Assembly (NCBI GenBank): GCA_020746995.1
Contig: JAGPXD010000006.1
Span: 2,728,001-2,792,000 of the forward strand
From: Plectosphaerella cucumerina
Lineage: Eukaryota > Ascomycota > Sordariomycetes > Glomerellales > Plectosphaerellaceae
Length of the DNA: 64,000 nt
Direction of reading: 5' to 3'
In this document: positions 1-11,188 of the stretch, one piece after another
Layout of the letters: each line of letters begins with the position of its first letter
Numbering within the stretch: the first letter of the stretch is position 1
Notes under the pieces: generated by a model
Seen by the model: the letters and a program-made list of their open reading frames with translations, nothing else
What the model was told of the DNA's origin: nothing
Database searches by the model: none
Position numbers and translations under genes: made by a program

Positions 1-160
1 TTGAAAGTAAGCTTAAATGGACTGCTGAATGGGCAAGTCCGAAAGCCTCCGAGGAGGTGTTGTTTTCCATACATTCAGCCCCTCTGACCTTTGGTCACAA
101 CCCGTATCCTGCTTGCGAATAGGAATGTAGTTATTAAATTGTGCTGTATTCTTCCTGTGT

Positions 161-688
161 TCAAGCGTCGAGCGCCTTCAGCATGATGATGTCCTTGTGG
201 ATGGTGTCTGCGATGATGAAGTCTTCGTCGCCAACATGCCGAAATCCCCACCTCTCATACGCATTCCGAGTAGGTATGTTTTCCGAAAATGAACTGAGCC
301 AGATGCTTCGATAACCTCGTTCCATAGCTTCCCTCTCGATACACCTGAGAAGACCCCATCCAACGCCGCGACCGTGCGTGGTAGTGTCGACATACATCCG
401 TTGCAGCTCCACCGCTCCTTCAACCGCATCAACACATGGCTTTGATGTTTGATATGCCAGTGTGGAAAAGCCGCGGATGTGCCCTTCTGGATCGACTGCG
501 ACGAATATGCTCCTCTGGCTGTTGTCGATTTCTGCGGCGATGGCCGGAGGGTTGTAGGTTTTGTTGAGATATTCCTTCAGATCGGCTGCCGGGGTTGCGT
601 ATCCGAAAGTTTTCTCGAACACAGAGGCACCCAGCTTCGAGATGGCTTCTGCATCTGCCAGTGTTGCTGGTCGGAAGTTGTAGGCCAT
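161..688 (-). CDS. GNAT-family N-acetyltransferase
   Basis: An uninterrupted 175-residue protein, the usual length for a single-domain GNAT enzyme. The acetyl-CoA binding motif A is visible at about residues 96-118: a beta strand ending in QRMYVD, then the pyrophosphate loop HGRGVGWG and the helix LLRCIEREA. The C-terminal part (NAYERWGFRHVGD) is the typical motif B region of small-molecule acetyltransferases. Family knowledge: it would transfer acetyl from acetyl-CoA to an amine; the substrate cannot be told from sequence. There is no signal peptide, so it is probably cytosolic. The ATG lies right after a CAC/CCA-rich repeat on its own strand, and the gene is divergent from the homeodomain factor, with about 420 bp between the start codons. 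Confidence 0.9.
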   Translation of the reverse strand: MAYNFRPATLADAEAISKLGASVFEKTFGYATPAADLKEYLNKTYNPPAIAAEIDNSQRSIFVAVDPEGHIRGFSTLAYQTSKPCVDAVEGAVELQRMYVDTTTHGRGVGWGLLRCIEREAMERGYRSIWLSSFSENIPTRNAYERWGFRHVGDEDFIIADTIHKDIIMLKALDA

Positions 689-690
689 GT

Positions 691-750
691 TGGATGTGGA
701 TGTGGATGTGGTGGTGGTGGTGGTGGTGGTGGTGGCGGTGGTGGTGGTGT
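691..750. repeat. GGATGT / GGT microsatellite
   Basis: Three GGATGT units run into about fourteen GGT triplets with one GGC interruption. It lies directly upstream of the acetyltransferase start and would be a CAC-rich 5' leader on that gene's strand. It also produces false Gly- and His-rich open frames. Confidence 0.9.
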
Positions 751-1110
751 TTGACTGTTTGCTGCGTTGCAGCTGGCGATGGCCTCAATGGTTCCTTCGC
801 TGTAGCGTGGCGAGTGTCAACTTGAGGATTTGGGGGTAGCGGATGTGCTTCAATCATCTCGCCGACGAGTCATCTTCAAAAGGCGACGCTAGAATTGGTC
901 CTTTTGCTTTTTGTACCATTGCCGTCGCCGACTAGGAGGCCGGACTTGTCAAGATCGGTGGGGCCGCCCATCACGCCCTACGTGTCATGGGATCAATTGA
1001 ATCGTCAAACGCGCCGCATCTCAGCATCTTCCATGCCATACTTCACACCACGCTGTGCACGTCAAAGATACCCCTCCTTCAATCTGCCCCGCGGCAAGGC
1101 GCATCGCATC

Positions 1111-3708
1111 ATGTCCTTCAAACAATCGGACCTGCCCGATGCGGCTGATCTTGACTCTTTCTTCGACCTCGGGCCAGCACCGACTCTCGATATGGCTTCT
1201 TTTTTGAACGACGCCCCGAATCCGGACCCCGCTTTTGACGACTTCGCATCGTGGAACCCATCGGACAACGACCCTGGCGGTGGTGGCGCCCTGCTGGATG
1301 ACACGGCCCATCAAACCCCGATCAGCTCTCGGGAGCCCTCCACTGGCCCTTCAACCCCAGGGCTCGGCCAACTTCCCAGGGGCCACTCAACCAAAGCGCC
1401 AACCTCGAAGCCTGCGAACCGCTTCTCGTCGGAATCCGTTCGCCTCCTGCGGCAATGGCTGAAGGACCATGAGTCGCACCCGTACGCAACGGCTCACGAT
1501 CTTGAGATCCTCCAGGGCCGGACGGGACTTACCAAGCAGCAGGTGAACAACTGGTTGTCCAATGCCCGCCGGCGGTACAAGTTCCACACCCCTCCTGTTT
1601 CCTCGCGACTCGGCCGTGCTCAGGTTACTCCTGATAGCACATCGGCTGGACAGACGCCCATCGACATACCTCGGCGGCGACCCACGCCTCTTCCCTTCGA
1701 GTCCATGAACCCCTTGGAAAGATGGGAAAGCTCGCCTCCCGAGCATGAGCCGGCCACGGTCGCCGACATCTCTCGCATCATGGCCGCCACTCCAGCATCT
1801 ACCTCGACCCCAAGCTACCTGCGCGGCTCCGACATCTCATCAAGCGACGCCTCATCCGTGAGCAGCTTCTCTCGCTCAAGCCGGGGCTCAGGGTCATCAA
1901 CCCACACCGGCAGCCTCATCAACTCACTGGGTACCCTGAATGCGAGCCGGAAGAAGCGGCGCAAGGCCACGAGGCGTCATATGACGCGCCGCACCAACCT
2001 TCTCCAGCCCTGCCATACGTATCAATGCACATTCTGCATCGAGACCTTCAAGCACAAGTATGACTGGCAACGACACGAAAAATCTCTCCACCTCTCCCTC
2101 GAGGAATGGGTCTGCTCGCCAACGGGGCCGACAGCGTTGAACACGGAACTTGGCCTCGAAGTCTGCGTCTACTGCGGAGCCGCCGAGCCTTCGCAGTCAC
2201 ATCTGGAAACCCATCACCACTCGGTCTGCCAGGAACGTACCCCAGAACACCGTACCTTCTACCGCAAGGATCACCTTCGCCAGCACCTAAAGCTGGTTCA
2301 CGAGTCAAACTTCATGCCTTGGCCGATGGAGCAGTGGAAGACACAGGGTCGCGAAATCAAGTCCCGCTGCGGGTTCTGCAACCAGCAGCTGGAGACATGG
2401 ATCAGTCGGACTGACCATCTCGCCGAACACTTCAAGTCGGGATACACAATGGCCGAGTGGAAAGGAGATTGGGGTTTTGACTCGGAAGTTCTCGACATTG
2501 TCGACAACGCCATGCCCCCTTGTACGTTGAGGTCTTGGCCCGTGACAATGACCACCGAAATAGCTGACCGTACCAGATCTTATCCACTACGAACGCATGT
2601 CCCCTTTCCCCATCTCGTCGGTGAGAGGGTCGCCAGATACCCCGACCAGTGCGTACGAGCTCATCAAACTGGAGTTGGAGTACTTCACCCACGACTGCCT
2701 TGGGACCCGCGGCATGCTTCCAGTAGACGACGAGCTGCAGTATGACGGGTGCTCCATCATCTATGGCGCCGACATGCTCTCCTCCAACTCGGCTTCTTCA
2801 GCACCGTCATGGCTGCGGGACATCTTCCTCTGCTCCGAGAAGGCCAAGGAGGCCCGACTGCTTCCGCTACCGCAGATTGCCAGATCGCGGCTGAGCCAAC
2901 TCAAGATCAACGGCAAGGACAACATCTTTGACGATTGCGATCTGGAGCTGGAGTTGTGCAGGCTCGTCACGATGCACAGCTCCATCGGTGTGGAAATGTC
3001 CGATTACCAACTGCAACAGGAGGCCGCCAACTTGGTCGCCTACTTCGAAGCTTGCTCGCCTAGGCCATCCAAACACTTTGCTGACTTCATCACGCGGCTT
3101 ATCTGGGGTTCCGTCGAGTGGCTTGCTCTGTTCAAAGAGCGAAGAAGGCATCTCCTTACTCAAGACAAGGGCAAAGGCTTCGAAGAAACTGCGAGCGACG
3201 AGCTGCCTGGTCAGCATCTCATGCCTCAATTGCTTCATTCCAACCCACTGCTGGGCCAAGCAGGAGACGGAAGCCTTCAAAGTCCTGCGATCTCACCTGG
3301 GCCAGTAGGAGAATCGGCAATGGTGGTGAGAAGCCACAACAGCCTGATGCCGACACCTGCCCACGAACCCTCACAGCTTTACCAAAACGGGGAGGTACCG
3401 TTCCTTCTAAACGACCATAACAGCTACACACGGCTTGCTGCAGGGCTTGCCCGATTTGTCACAACTACGATGTCGCCCAATAATCCGAACAGGCACGTCC
3501 CGACGGACGAGGAGCTGCAGTATCAGGCTCGGTGGATGTGGTACAACGAGTAAGTCAAGCTTGGAACCTCTCCTATCGCCAAAAGATGAAGGGAAATGCT
3601 GATCTCGTCAACAGAGACGACCCCTGGAACCAGACTCCGGCCGACAACCTGGCATGGTTGCTCGAATTCAAACGTGGGGTTGGACTGTCAACTGATGACT
3701 CGACTTGA
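1111..3708 (+). CDS. Homeodomain plus C2H2 zinc-finger transcription factor
   Basis: Three exons, 1111-2521, 2577-3549 and 3615-3708, give 825 residues; both introns (55 and 65 bp) have GT..AG ends and keep frame. A TALE-type homeodomain lies at about residues 103-157, with the helix-3 signature QQVNNWLSNARRRYK. It is followed by zinc fingers at about 303-325 (C-x2-C ... H-x4-H in CTFCIETFKHKYDWQRHEKSLH split after the first Cys pair), 351-390 and 420-441. The C-terminal half holds no domain I recognise but ends in DDPWNQTPADNLAWLLEF, joined across intron 2. The Ser/Thr/Pro-rich stretch at about 160-300 is probably disordered. The start at 1111 (MSFKQSDLPDAAD) was chosen because the acidic N-terminus begins there; an in-frame ATG at 1033 is possible. 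Expected role: a nuclear DNA-binding regulator with unknown targets. Confidence 0.88.
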
Positions 3709-4250
3709 GGGTGAATTGATCATAGATGGACACCCAGCAAGAACGTGATCTATCCACGGGCATCATACCTAGTAGACACCCTCAAGTACTTGATGAAATC
3801 AACAATGTGGTCGCAGTGACGACAGGGAGTCGACCCTGACGCCGGATGTTCTTCACTGCTTGTCTGCCTGTCACCCCCAACCACAAATGTGAAACAATCC
3901 AAGATGTGTAGACACCAGAATGTTCTGAAGATAACGTATGTCAAAATGCGGCAGCTGGCCACGGTGCTGCTTCTGACTCCCTTTTGACCCTCCGATGACC
4001 GCCGGAGATCGCCAACTCTTCACTTTAGCGGAACGGCGCCGAGTCCGGGCTCCACTGGGCCGCCTTTACCTACCCTTCACGGTCCTCAGCGTCCGAAGCC
4101 GGTCGGCCGGCGCCCTCGGTACCCCGCAGTAGCTCGGAGGGGTAGACCTCGTGTCTCCTGAGGTGTCCTTCAATGCTCTTGTTCCCAGTTTCTTTCCGCA
4201 ACTTTGCCAATCCTGCGCAACAGTATTCACCAAGTTCACATTGTTGCATC
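3709..4250. other. Intergenic region, no gene seen
   Basis: Between the homeodomain factor stop and the amine oxidase start. No coding signal is convincing on either strand; it must hold the 3' end of one gene and the promoter of the next. Confidence 0.7.
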
Positions 4251-6339
4251 ATGCCTCCACATCCTTTTGATCCGTTGACCCCGGAGGAGATCCGCCAGGT
4301 ATGTGGCCAAATCCTCCCACTCTGTTGATCCCAAGCTGACGGAACAGGCTGCTCATGTGGTTCAACATGCATACCCTGAGGCAAAGCTGTTCTTCCGTGC
4401 CACAACACTTGCTGAACCGCCGAAGAAAGAAATGATCGCATTCCTTGAGGCAGAGACGTCATCCGTCAAGGCAGCTCGTCCCCCCAGACTCGCCCGAGTG
4501 CAGCTGTTCATCAATCAAGAGCTCCATGAGCTGGTTGTCGATCTTGTCGAGGCCCGCATCAGAGTCATCGAGCCCCTCCCTGGCAAGCACTCCTACATCG
4601 ACACAGCTTTCATGCAGCAAGTCGGCGATGCTTGCCTGGAAGACGCCCGCGTTCAAGATGAAATCAGAAGCCTCAACCTCCCTGCGGGAGCAACCGTCGT
4701 GGTGGAGCCATGGGCCTACGCGACAGACGGGATGCTGAACGAGAAGGAGAGGTGGACCATGGTTCGGAAACCATGTGAGCATCTTGAAGTCTGGTTTGGC
4801 TAATCATGGCTGCAGGGCTGGTTCTACATGCGCCTTTCGGACAATCCCGATGCCAACTACTACGCCTATCCTTTGGATATCTGCGCCGAGATCTCCCCTA
4901 CTCTGGAGGTGACAAAGGTCTACCGCTTGCCGTCTGGCGCAGGAGACAAGGTCCATCACGAGAAGAAGGAGTTCGACCGGCGTCGAATCCACACCACTAG
5001 CGAGTATCACCCAGATTTCGTCTCGGAGCGACGCACTTCAACCCGGCCCTACCACGTTTCCCAACCAGAAGGCCCCTCATTCTCAACCGAAGGCAACCTC
5101 ATCAAGTGGGAGAAGTGGACCATGAGAGTCGGATTCAACTACCGCGAAGGTATGACTTTGCATGACATCCGCTATGACAACCGAAGCCTCTTCTACCGAC
5201 TCTCGCTTGCCGAGATGTTCGTCCCCTATTCCGATCCCAGGGCTCCATACCCAAGAAAGGCAGCCTTTGACCTTGGCAACGACGGAGCTGGCATCAACGC
5301 GAACAACCTTGCTCTTGGATGCGATTGCCTCGGTCACATCAAGTATTTTGACGGCTGGCTCACGACCGCCTCTGGGGAGCCCCTGAAGATGCCCAACGTC
5401 ATCTGCTGCCACGAGGTTGACGACGGCATATTGTGGAAGCACACCAACTTCAGGACCGGCAACGCGGTGGTGACCCGATCTCGGGTTTTGGTACTGCAAA
5501 CCATCATCACCGTAAGCAACTACGAGTACATCTTCATCTTCTACTTCCAACAGGACGGGTCGCTTTCCTACGAGGTCAGAGCCACCGGCGTCATGTCGAC
5601 CGCACCCATCGATGTCGGCGATTCGGTACCATACGGCACGATCGTTGCACCTGGAACGCTCGCCCCATACCACCAGCACATCTTCTGTCTCCGTATTGAC
5701 CCGGCCATAGACGGCCACAAGAACTCTCTGGTAGTGGAAGAGTCTGTCCCAATGCCTTTTGACGAATCTGACCAGGAGAATAACCCATTCGGTGTTGGAT
5801 ACACGCTGAAGTCCGAAGTCGTCGACCACGAAACTGGCCTTGACCTCGACTTCAACACCAACCGAACGTTCAAGATTGTCAACGAATCAAAGAAGAATCG
5901 CATCACCGGCACTCCAGTTGGCTTTAAGCTGCTCCCGCACTACAGCCAGCTTCTACTGGCCCATCCACGCTCGTTCCACGCTCGCCGGTCTGAATATACC
6001 TCGCATGCTGTCTGGATCACTCGGCACAAGGACGATGAGCTGTTCCCAGCAGGGAGGTTCACCATGCAGTCTCTTGGCGGAGATGGCATCTCGTCTTGGA
6101 TCGAGAAGCGGCGAAACGAAGGTGCAGAGCGTTCAGTCAGAAACGAGGACATTGTTGTCTGGCACACGTTTGGGTCGACACACAATCCCAGGATCGAAGA
6201 CTGGCCTATCATGCCTTGCGAGAAGCTCGCCGTGGGACTGAAGCCGGTCAACTTCTTCGAGGCGAATCCTTCACTGGACGTTCCTATCTCAACGCAGGAG
6301 AGAAACAGCTCGGTATTGGTGGACGGAAACGCTTGCTAG
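4251..6339 (+). CDS. Copper-containing primary amine oxidase
   Basis: Modelled exons 4251-4298, 4348-4761 and 4816-6339 give 661 residues, normal for fungal amine oxidases. The TPQ cofactor site SNYEYIF (Tyr about 390) is present. So are the catalytic Asp in FDLGNDGAG (about 306), the copper ligands in YHQHIF (about 440 and 442) and the third His in HNPRIEDWPIMP (about 610). Family knowledge: it deaminates primary amines to aldehydes with release of ammonia and hydrogen peroxide, letting fungi use amines as nitrogen source. No signal peptide is seen; the enzyme is probably cytosolic or peroxisomal. The second intron is uncertain. A strong-looking donor GTGAGC at 4775 breaks the frame, while a weak GTTCGG at 4762 restores the family spacing RWTMGWFYMR. 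Confidence 0.92.
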
Positions 6340-6399
6340 CAGGGAAGAGTCTACGAAGCTGTCCTAAATAGAGAGATGTGGTAAATCAACATGAAATCT

Positions 6400-8231
6400 C
6401 TACTGCCTGTTCTCAATCTTTTCATTTCCAGACATCATCTTGGCCTGAGCCTGAGCAGAGGCCACACCCGCGGGAGAATCCTCACCATCGAAAAGGATGG
6501 CAATCTCCTCCAGAGTCGGGCCGCGGGTTTCGACGAAGAAGAAGTAAATAACGAGACACTCGATCACAAGGCTGCAGCTTTGAGTCAGTACAGTGCATCT
6601 CATGTCACGCAGGGTAGAACTTACACAGCAATGTAGACAAAGTAGAAGCGCCACTCCAGAGCCTCAAGGCCTAGAGGGTTCACCCACTGGTTGAAGACAC
6701 CAGCGACCGAAGTCCAGAAGAAGCAGAGCATGAGTCCCTTTGCCCTAATGTTGTAGGGAAGAATCTCAACGGTGTAGGAGACGGTCAGACCAGGCCAAGC
6801 AGCTCCAGCCACACCGTAGAAGAGGAAGATCATAACGACGACCGTGACGCCGGCGGCGCTGGAGCCGTTCTGGGCGTACACGGCGCTGCATGCTGTCCAG
6901 ACGGAGAAGGTGAGAAGCATGCCCACGCCGGCAAAGAGGAAGAGGAATCGGCGTCCGAGACGGTCGACGAAGAAGGCAGAGAGGAGCGAGATAAGCCAGC
7001 ACCAGATCATCAGGCCACCGTTGAGGAGAGCTTGGGTCTTGGAGTCGCGAATGCCAATGGTCTTGAGAATGACGGACAGCTGTTGTGGGATCACAGTCAG
7101 CATCAGCACACAGAACAAAGAAATCTGATGGGGAAGATCTCACGTAGTATGAAACCAAACCGTTGCCAGAGCACTGCGAGAAGATGGCGGTGGCGATGAT
7201 CAGGTAGCAGCGCTTCCTGTTGCCCTTTGTGCGGACGAGCTCCTTCCAGCCATTGGTAGAAGCAACCTCACGCTCGCGACGGAGCGTGTTGGAGATCTCG
7301 GCGAACTCCCAATGAACGAACTCGTCATCTTCGTCGTTGTTGCCGTGGTACTTAACGAGGACCTTGTTGGCCTCCTCGTACTTCTCCTTGCTGATCAGCC
7401 AGCGAGGGCTCTCGGGGACGAGCCAGACGGTGAACAGAAGAGTTCCGGGCATGAGGCACTGGAGACCGAGAGGCAGGCGCCACTGGGTCTCTCCGCTGAG
7501 GTTTTCGAGTGTACCGAAGCATGTCCAGGCGGCGATGATGGCACCGAGGTACCAGATGGTGTTGTACTGCAGCCAGATGTCAGCGAGAAAGTGTGGCAAA
7601 GTATGGTTCGGAGATGTCTTACGATGGTGGTCATCTTGCCTCTGTGGCGCGGGTGGGAGACCTCGGTGATGAGCAGAGGGCAGGTGGCGTTCGCAATGTT
7701 GCTGCCGAAGCCCATGATGATTCTTCCGCAGTAGAACATGGCGTCGCGACTGCTCGCGTTCTCCTTGACAAGAGCCTGAATCAGAGCACCAGCAACGACA
7801 CAGGCACACCCGAAGGCGGTGCCCTTCTTCCTTCCAAGACCGTCGGCAAGGTATGGTGCCAGAGGCAGAGAGAGGATGCCTCCAAGACCAGGGATGGCGC
7901 TGTACAGACCGAGGCGGGCACCGGTTGGCTGGTTGAAGACTGTTGCATGAATGTGTGAGAAGTGACGTCCAAGGTTGCTTCTGAAGAGGGCATTCAGGGA
8001 AGAAAACTTACACATTTGCCAGGTGTTCATGGTCTGCAGACCGTTCAAGAGACTGCCATCGTAGCCGAGAGTGGACGAAGCCAGGAAGAGGAACCCGAGA
8101 CAGATGTAGAGTTTCCTCAACTCAGTCTGCTTGTACCACGGGGCAGGGTTCTCTTTGGGTGTGTGGCTGATGTCGTTGGAGCCGGCCTCGAGGTGCATGG
8201 CGGCTTCCTTTTCGTTCGTGGGAGAAGACAT
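6400..8231 (-). CDS. MFS sugar (lactose permease-like) transporter
   Basis: Five exons on the minus strand (8231-8012, 7939-7623, 7566-7144, 7079-6625, 6577-6400) give 530 residues; introns are 72, 56, 64 and 47 bp. Sugar-transporter signatures are DGLGRKKG after helix 2, PESPRWL in the central loop, DRLGRRF after helix 8, and a C-terminal VETRGPTLEEI. The N-terminus WYKQTELRKLYICL followed by GYDGSLLNGLQ is typical of fungal LAC12-like permeases for lactose, cellobiose or other disaccharides. It is a polytopic plasma-membrane protein. The gene is divergent from the Zn2Cys6 regulator, with 660 bp between the starts, and the GH35 galactosidase follows. That suggests galactoside uptake, which is inference. 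A TATAAA box lies about 130 bp upstream of the ATG. Confidence 0.92.
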
Positions 8232-8359
8232 GATGAAGATTTTGGAGCTTGAAGAAGATGTTGAGGGTGTATGCCGCAGAGATGGAGTTGACTCAGGGGT
8301 ACAGAACCGCCAGTGAGGTGCAGGACCAAAACCTGCTCGAGGGTGAAGCACGAGCTGTC

Positions 8360-8365
8360 TTTATA
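8360..8365 (-). promoter_or_regulatory. TATA box of the MFS transporter
   Basis: TATAAA on the minus strand, about 130 bp upstream of the ATG at 8231. Confidence 0.55.
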
Positions 8366-8892
8366 CAAATCCAGAGAACTTGGAAAGATGAAGTCGTCAA
8401 GCTAACACCTGGTGGTTCGATACCGGTCGTCGGACGCCCATAAAGCAAGCGCGCCAACCAGGAGAGGCAGATGGTGACGAAGATGGGAGGTTTCGCCATC
8501 CCCAGATCTTCCACTCCGGGGTCTGCCACACCTTGCTCCAAGCCCCGAGTGCTGTGCTTTCCTGGGCAGCCCAGACCTCACGACTCGGGAGCCAATCTGG
8601 CCCATGTTCTGGGGGCGTCTAGGCCATATTGGCAATAGCGGCTGGTGATGGCTCGCCTTCGACTCCGTACCGGACACGCCGGCCCCCTTTTCTGACTCAG
8701 GTATATCCGAACATTCAGCGGTTTACAGGACATGCCCTGTCATAAGACCGGATATTTCTCTCGGATATTCTTCCCCGCAAGGCCACCTGCGTTGCTTCCC
8801 AGAAACCACCCCAGATCTACCACGACTCCCGGTTTTTGCCCCTTGCTGAACTCTCGGGCCTATTCCGCTCCACGGGGGTTGACAGCGACAGC

Positions 8893-10808
8893 ATGGAGAC
8901 TCCAGAGTGGAACACGAATCATCCGAACGGCGGCGACCTTGAACCGACTGGTCCCGAGGGCCAGGCACGCCAGCAAGCGACTGTCGAGACGCCCGGGGCC
9001 ACGCGTGGCACTCGGAACCAGAAAGCATGCGACGGCTGTAGATCACGCAAAGTCAAGGTGCTGTGCCCGGCCATAGATCCGGCATTTGGATGTTGCGCCA
9101 CGCTGACAAGACCGAATAGTGCTTCTCCTCCCCTGGCGAGGACCGGTGTCAGGGCTGCGTCTTCCTGGACATTTCGTGCACCCAGCATCTGCCTCGCAGG
9201 AAGAGAGGCCCGCCCAACAGGTCAGCTTCTCTTATTTCCTTGGTTTTCCTCGGTGCCGACACTGACTCGGCCAAACAGAACCCAAATCCGAGCCGCAGCG
9301 GGTCGGTTGCAGGGGCCGCCCGTCATCTCACCACCATCGGACACGACGCAGGGGGCCTCATTCGACCTGGGCCCGGATCACCACCAGCGACAGCTGTCAT
9401 GCCATGGCCCAGCCCCGCTGTCCCATGTTGATGGCCGCGGGCTCTCGCCCACAATCCTGCCCCCGTCACTGCTCAACGCGTTTGCCCCACGGGCGACCAT
9501 CACGCGTGTCCTGGATGCTTGGTTCAACGAAGTTCATGCATTGGCTCCAGTGCTTTGTCGCCGTCATTTCCTACGCAGGATCGCGGCGGGAGAGGCCGAT
9601 CGCGACCCCGTGTTCTGCGGCCTTGTCGTCAGCGTCTGTGCCGCGACTGTCGCGACCCTTCGCCGAGAGAGTCTTGGCCACATCACAATCCAGACATGCC
9701 TCGACTTCATTGAGCAGCATCGACTGCTTCATATGAGCATGTCCAGACAAACCTACACGCTGGACTGGTGCATCGCCATGTATAATCTTGGTACGGCGAC
9801 GATGGCACTGCCGCAGAGCGAAGAGACCAAGATGTCGTCGTTCAACGCCATGAGCCAGGCGGCGGCCGGCACGCGATACCTCATCTACTACTTCATGTGT
9901 AAGCTGGGAAAGATGGAGCAGGAACTTCTCAAGCGGTTATTCTGGCTCATCTTTGTCGGATCAGTGTATGTTCACGCCGACACTCGCCCGCCGGGGTTTT
10001 GATGACATTGTTCTAACCCGGTTTTGACCACAGGAGCTCTGACTGCCAGGGTATTCTCGCCTCTTGCTTCATTACTCACCAAGAGAACCACCAGCAATTG
10101 CAGCCAGAGATGCTCACGGATGCGGAGCTGGATGTCGACACGTCCATGCCGGTTCCGATCCTGACTCCAGAGGCAGCGGGTTCGCCCAGCAGTGAGCGAA
10201 GCTACTCATCCTCCAGCTTCACAAACTGGGACAACATTTGCTATGTCGCGGGGCTTGATAGTCTCCGAAGACTCTACTGCGTCTGGCACGAATCACAGAC
10301 GATCCCTCCCGCCATGCTGGGAGGGCCCGGCCCGGCGCTGCAGCACTACCAAGAACGCATCCAGCAAGTGGTCGACGGACTTCCGCGTGAGCTGAGGTGG
10401 CGCGGCGGTCTGTCTCGCCCTTCGTACGTGACGCAAGGACACGAGTCCCAGACGGTCAACATCTTCATCAGCAGCCTCCACCTGCGGTCCAATCTGCTGC
10501 AGAAGCGCGCCGAGCACAATCCCGTGACTGCGGCTGAACACCAACGGATCATCGACGACCTCTTGGAGATTCTATACCACCTCCCGCCGCCCGTCTTCTA
10601 CGCCAACGGATTGAGCCTCATGCCGAAGATCCGGGATATCGGGGCTGCGTACCTCGAGGAAATGGAGACTTGCTCCGAGCGGACTCCCGAGGTTCAAGAT
10701 CGGATGGAGCGTCTGTCGGGCAAGTTGAGCGATCTTGATTGTTGGCCCGAGGTTCCCCAGATTCCCGGGCTCATTCGGGAGAGCTCATGCAGCACTGTCC
10801 AAGCGTGA
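8893..10808 (+). CDS. Zn2Cys6 fungal-specific transcription factor
   Basis: Four exons (8893-9057, 9120-9220, 9279-9965, 10034-10808) encode 575 residues. The binuclear zinc cluster is assembled only after splicing the first intron: CDGCRSRKVK from exon 1 and C-x8-CQGC-x6-C from exon 2 (about residues 46-75). The middle part (AWFNEVHALAPVLCRRHFLRRI and the following helices) is the usual fungal transcription factor regulatory domain. The ATG at 8893 is the first in-frame one. The factor lies between a sugar transporter (divergent) and a GH35 galactosidase (same strand, 380 bp downstream), so it is the obvious candidate pathway regulator. The target sugar is not deducible. Confidence 0.9.
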
Positions 10809-11086
10809 CGCGCATATTCTTTGGTGGGGGACTTGTGTCCTGTGACCCCGAGCTGGACATAGCCCGGGGGAATATGCGAGGTATTTGCGCCCACATGGGG
10901 CCCGGCAGCTGCCCGGCTTTGCCCCTGGCTTCGCTCGACCCACTGTGGTCGCCTCCTCTCCTTCGAGTCGTGCCAATTATCCGACTGTCATCCGCTTGCA
11001 TCCGCGCTCTGGATCGACCATGAGCTGTCCAAGACGGCGTGGGATGTTCCACCGGGGCAGCGGGGGTGAAAATGAGCACCAGATGG

Positions 11087-11092
11087 TATAAA
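11087..11092 (+). promoter_or_regulatory. TATA box of the GH35 gene
   Basis: TATAAA about 100 bp before the GH35 ATG at 11189, a good distance for a regulated fungal promoter. Confidence 0.6.
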
Positions 11093-11188
11093 GAATCGCT
11101 CGCGACGGCTGGCAATAGGAGAAGTAGCAGCAAACAACATCCCAAACCCTCCCCCTCGCTCACTCACTCGTGCCCTCATCCTCCCACA

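Noticed and set aside
429..857. His-run open frame
   Set aside because: The His run is the GGT microsatellite read on the other strand, overlapping the acetyltransferase gene.
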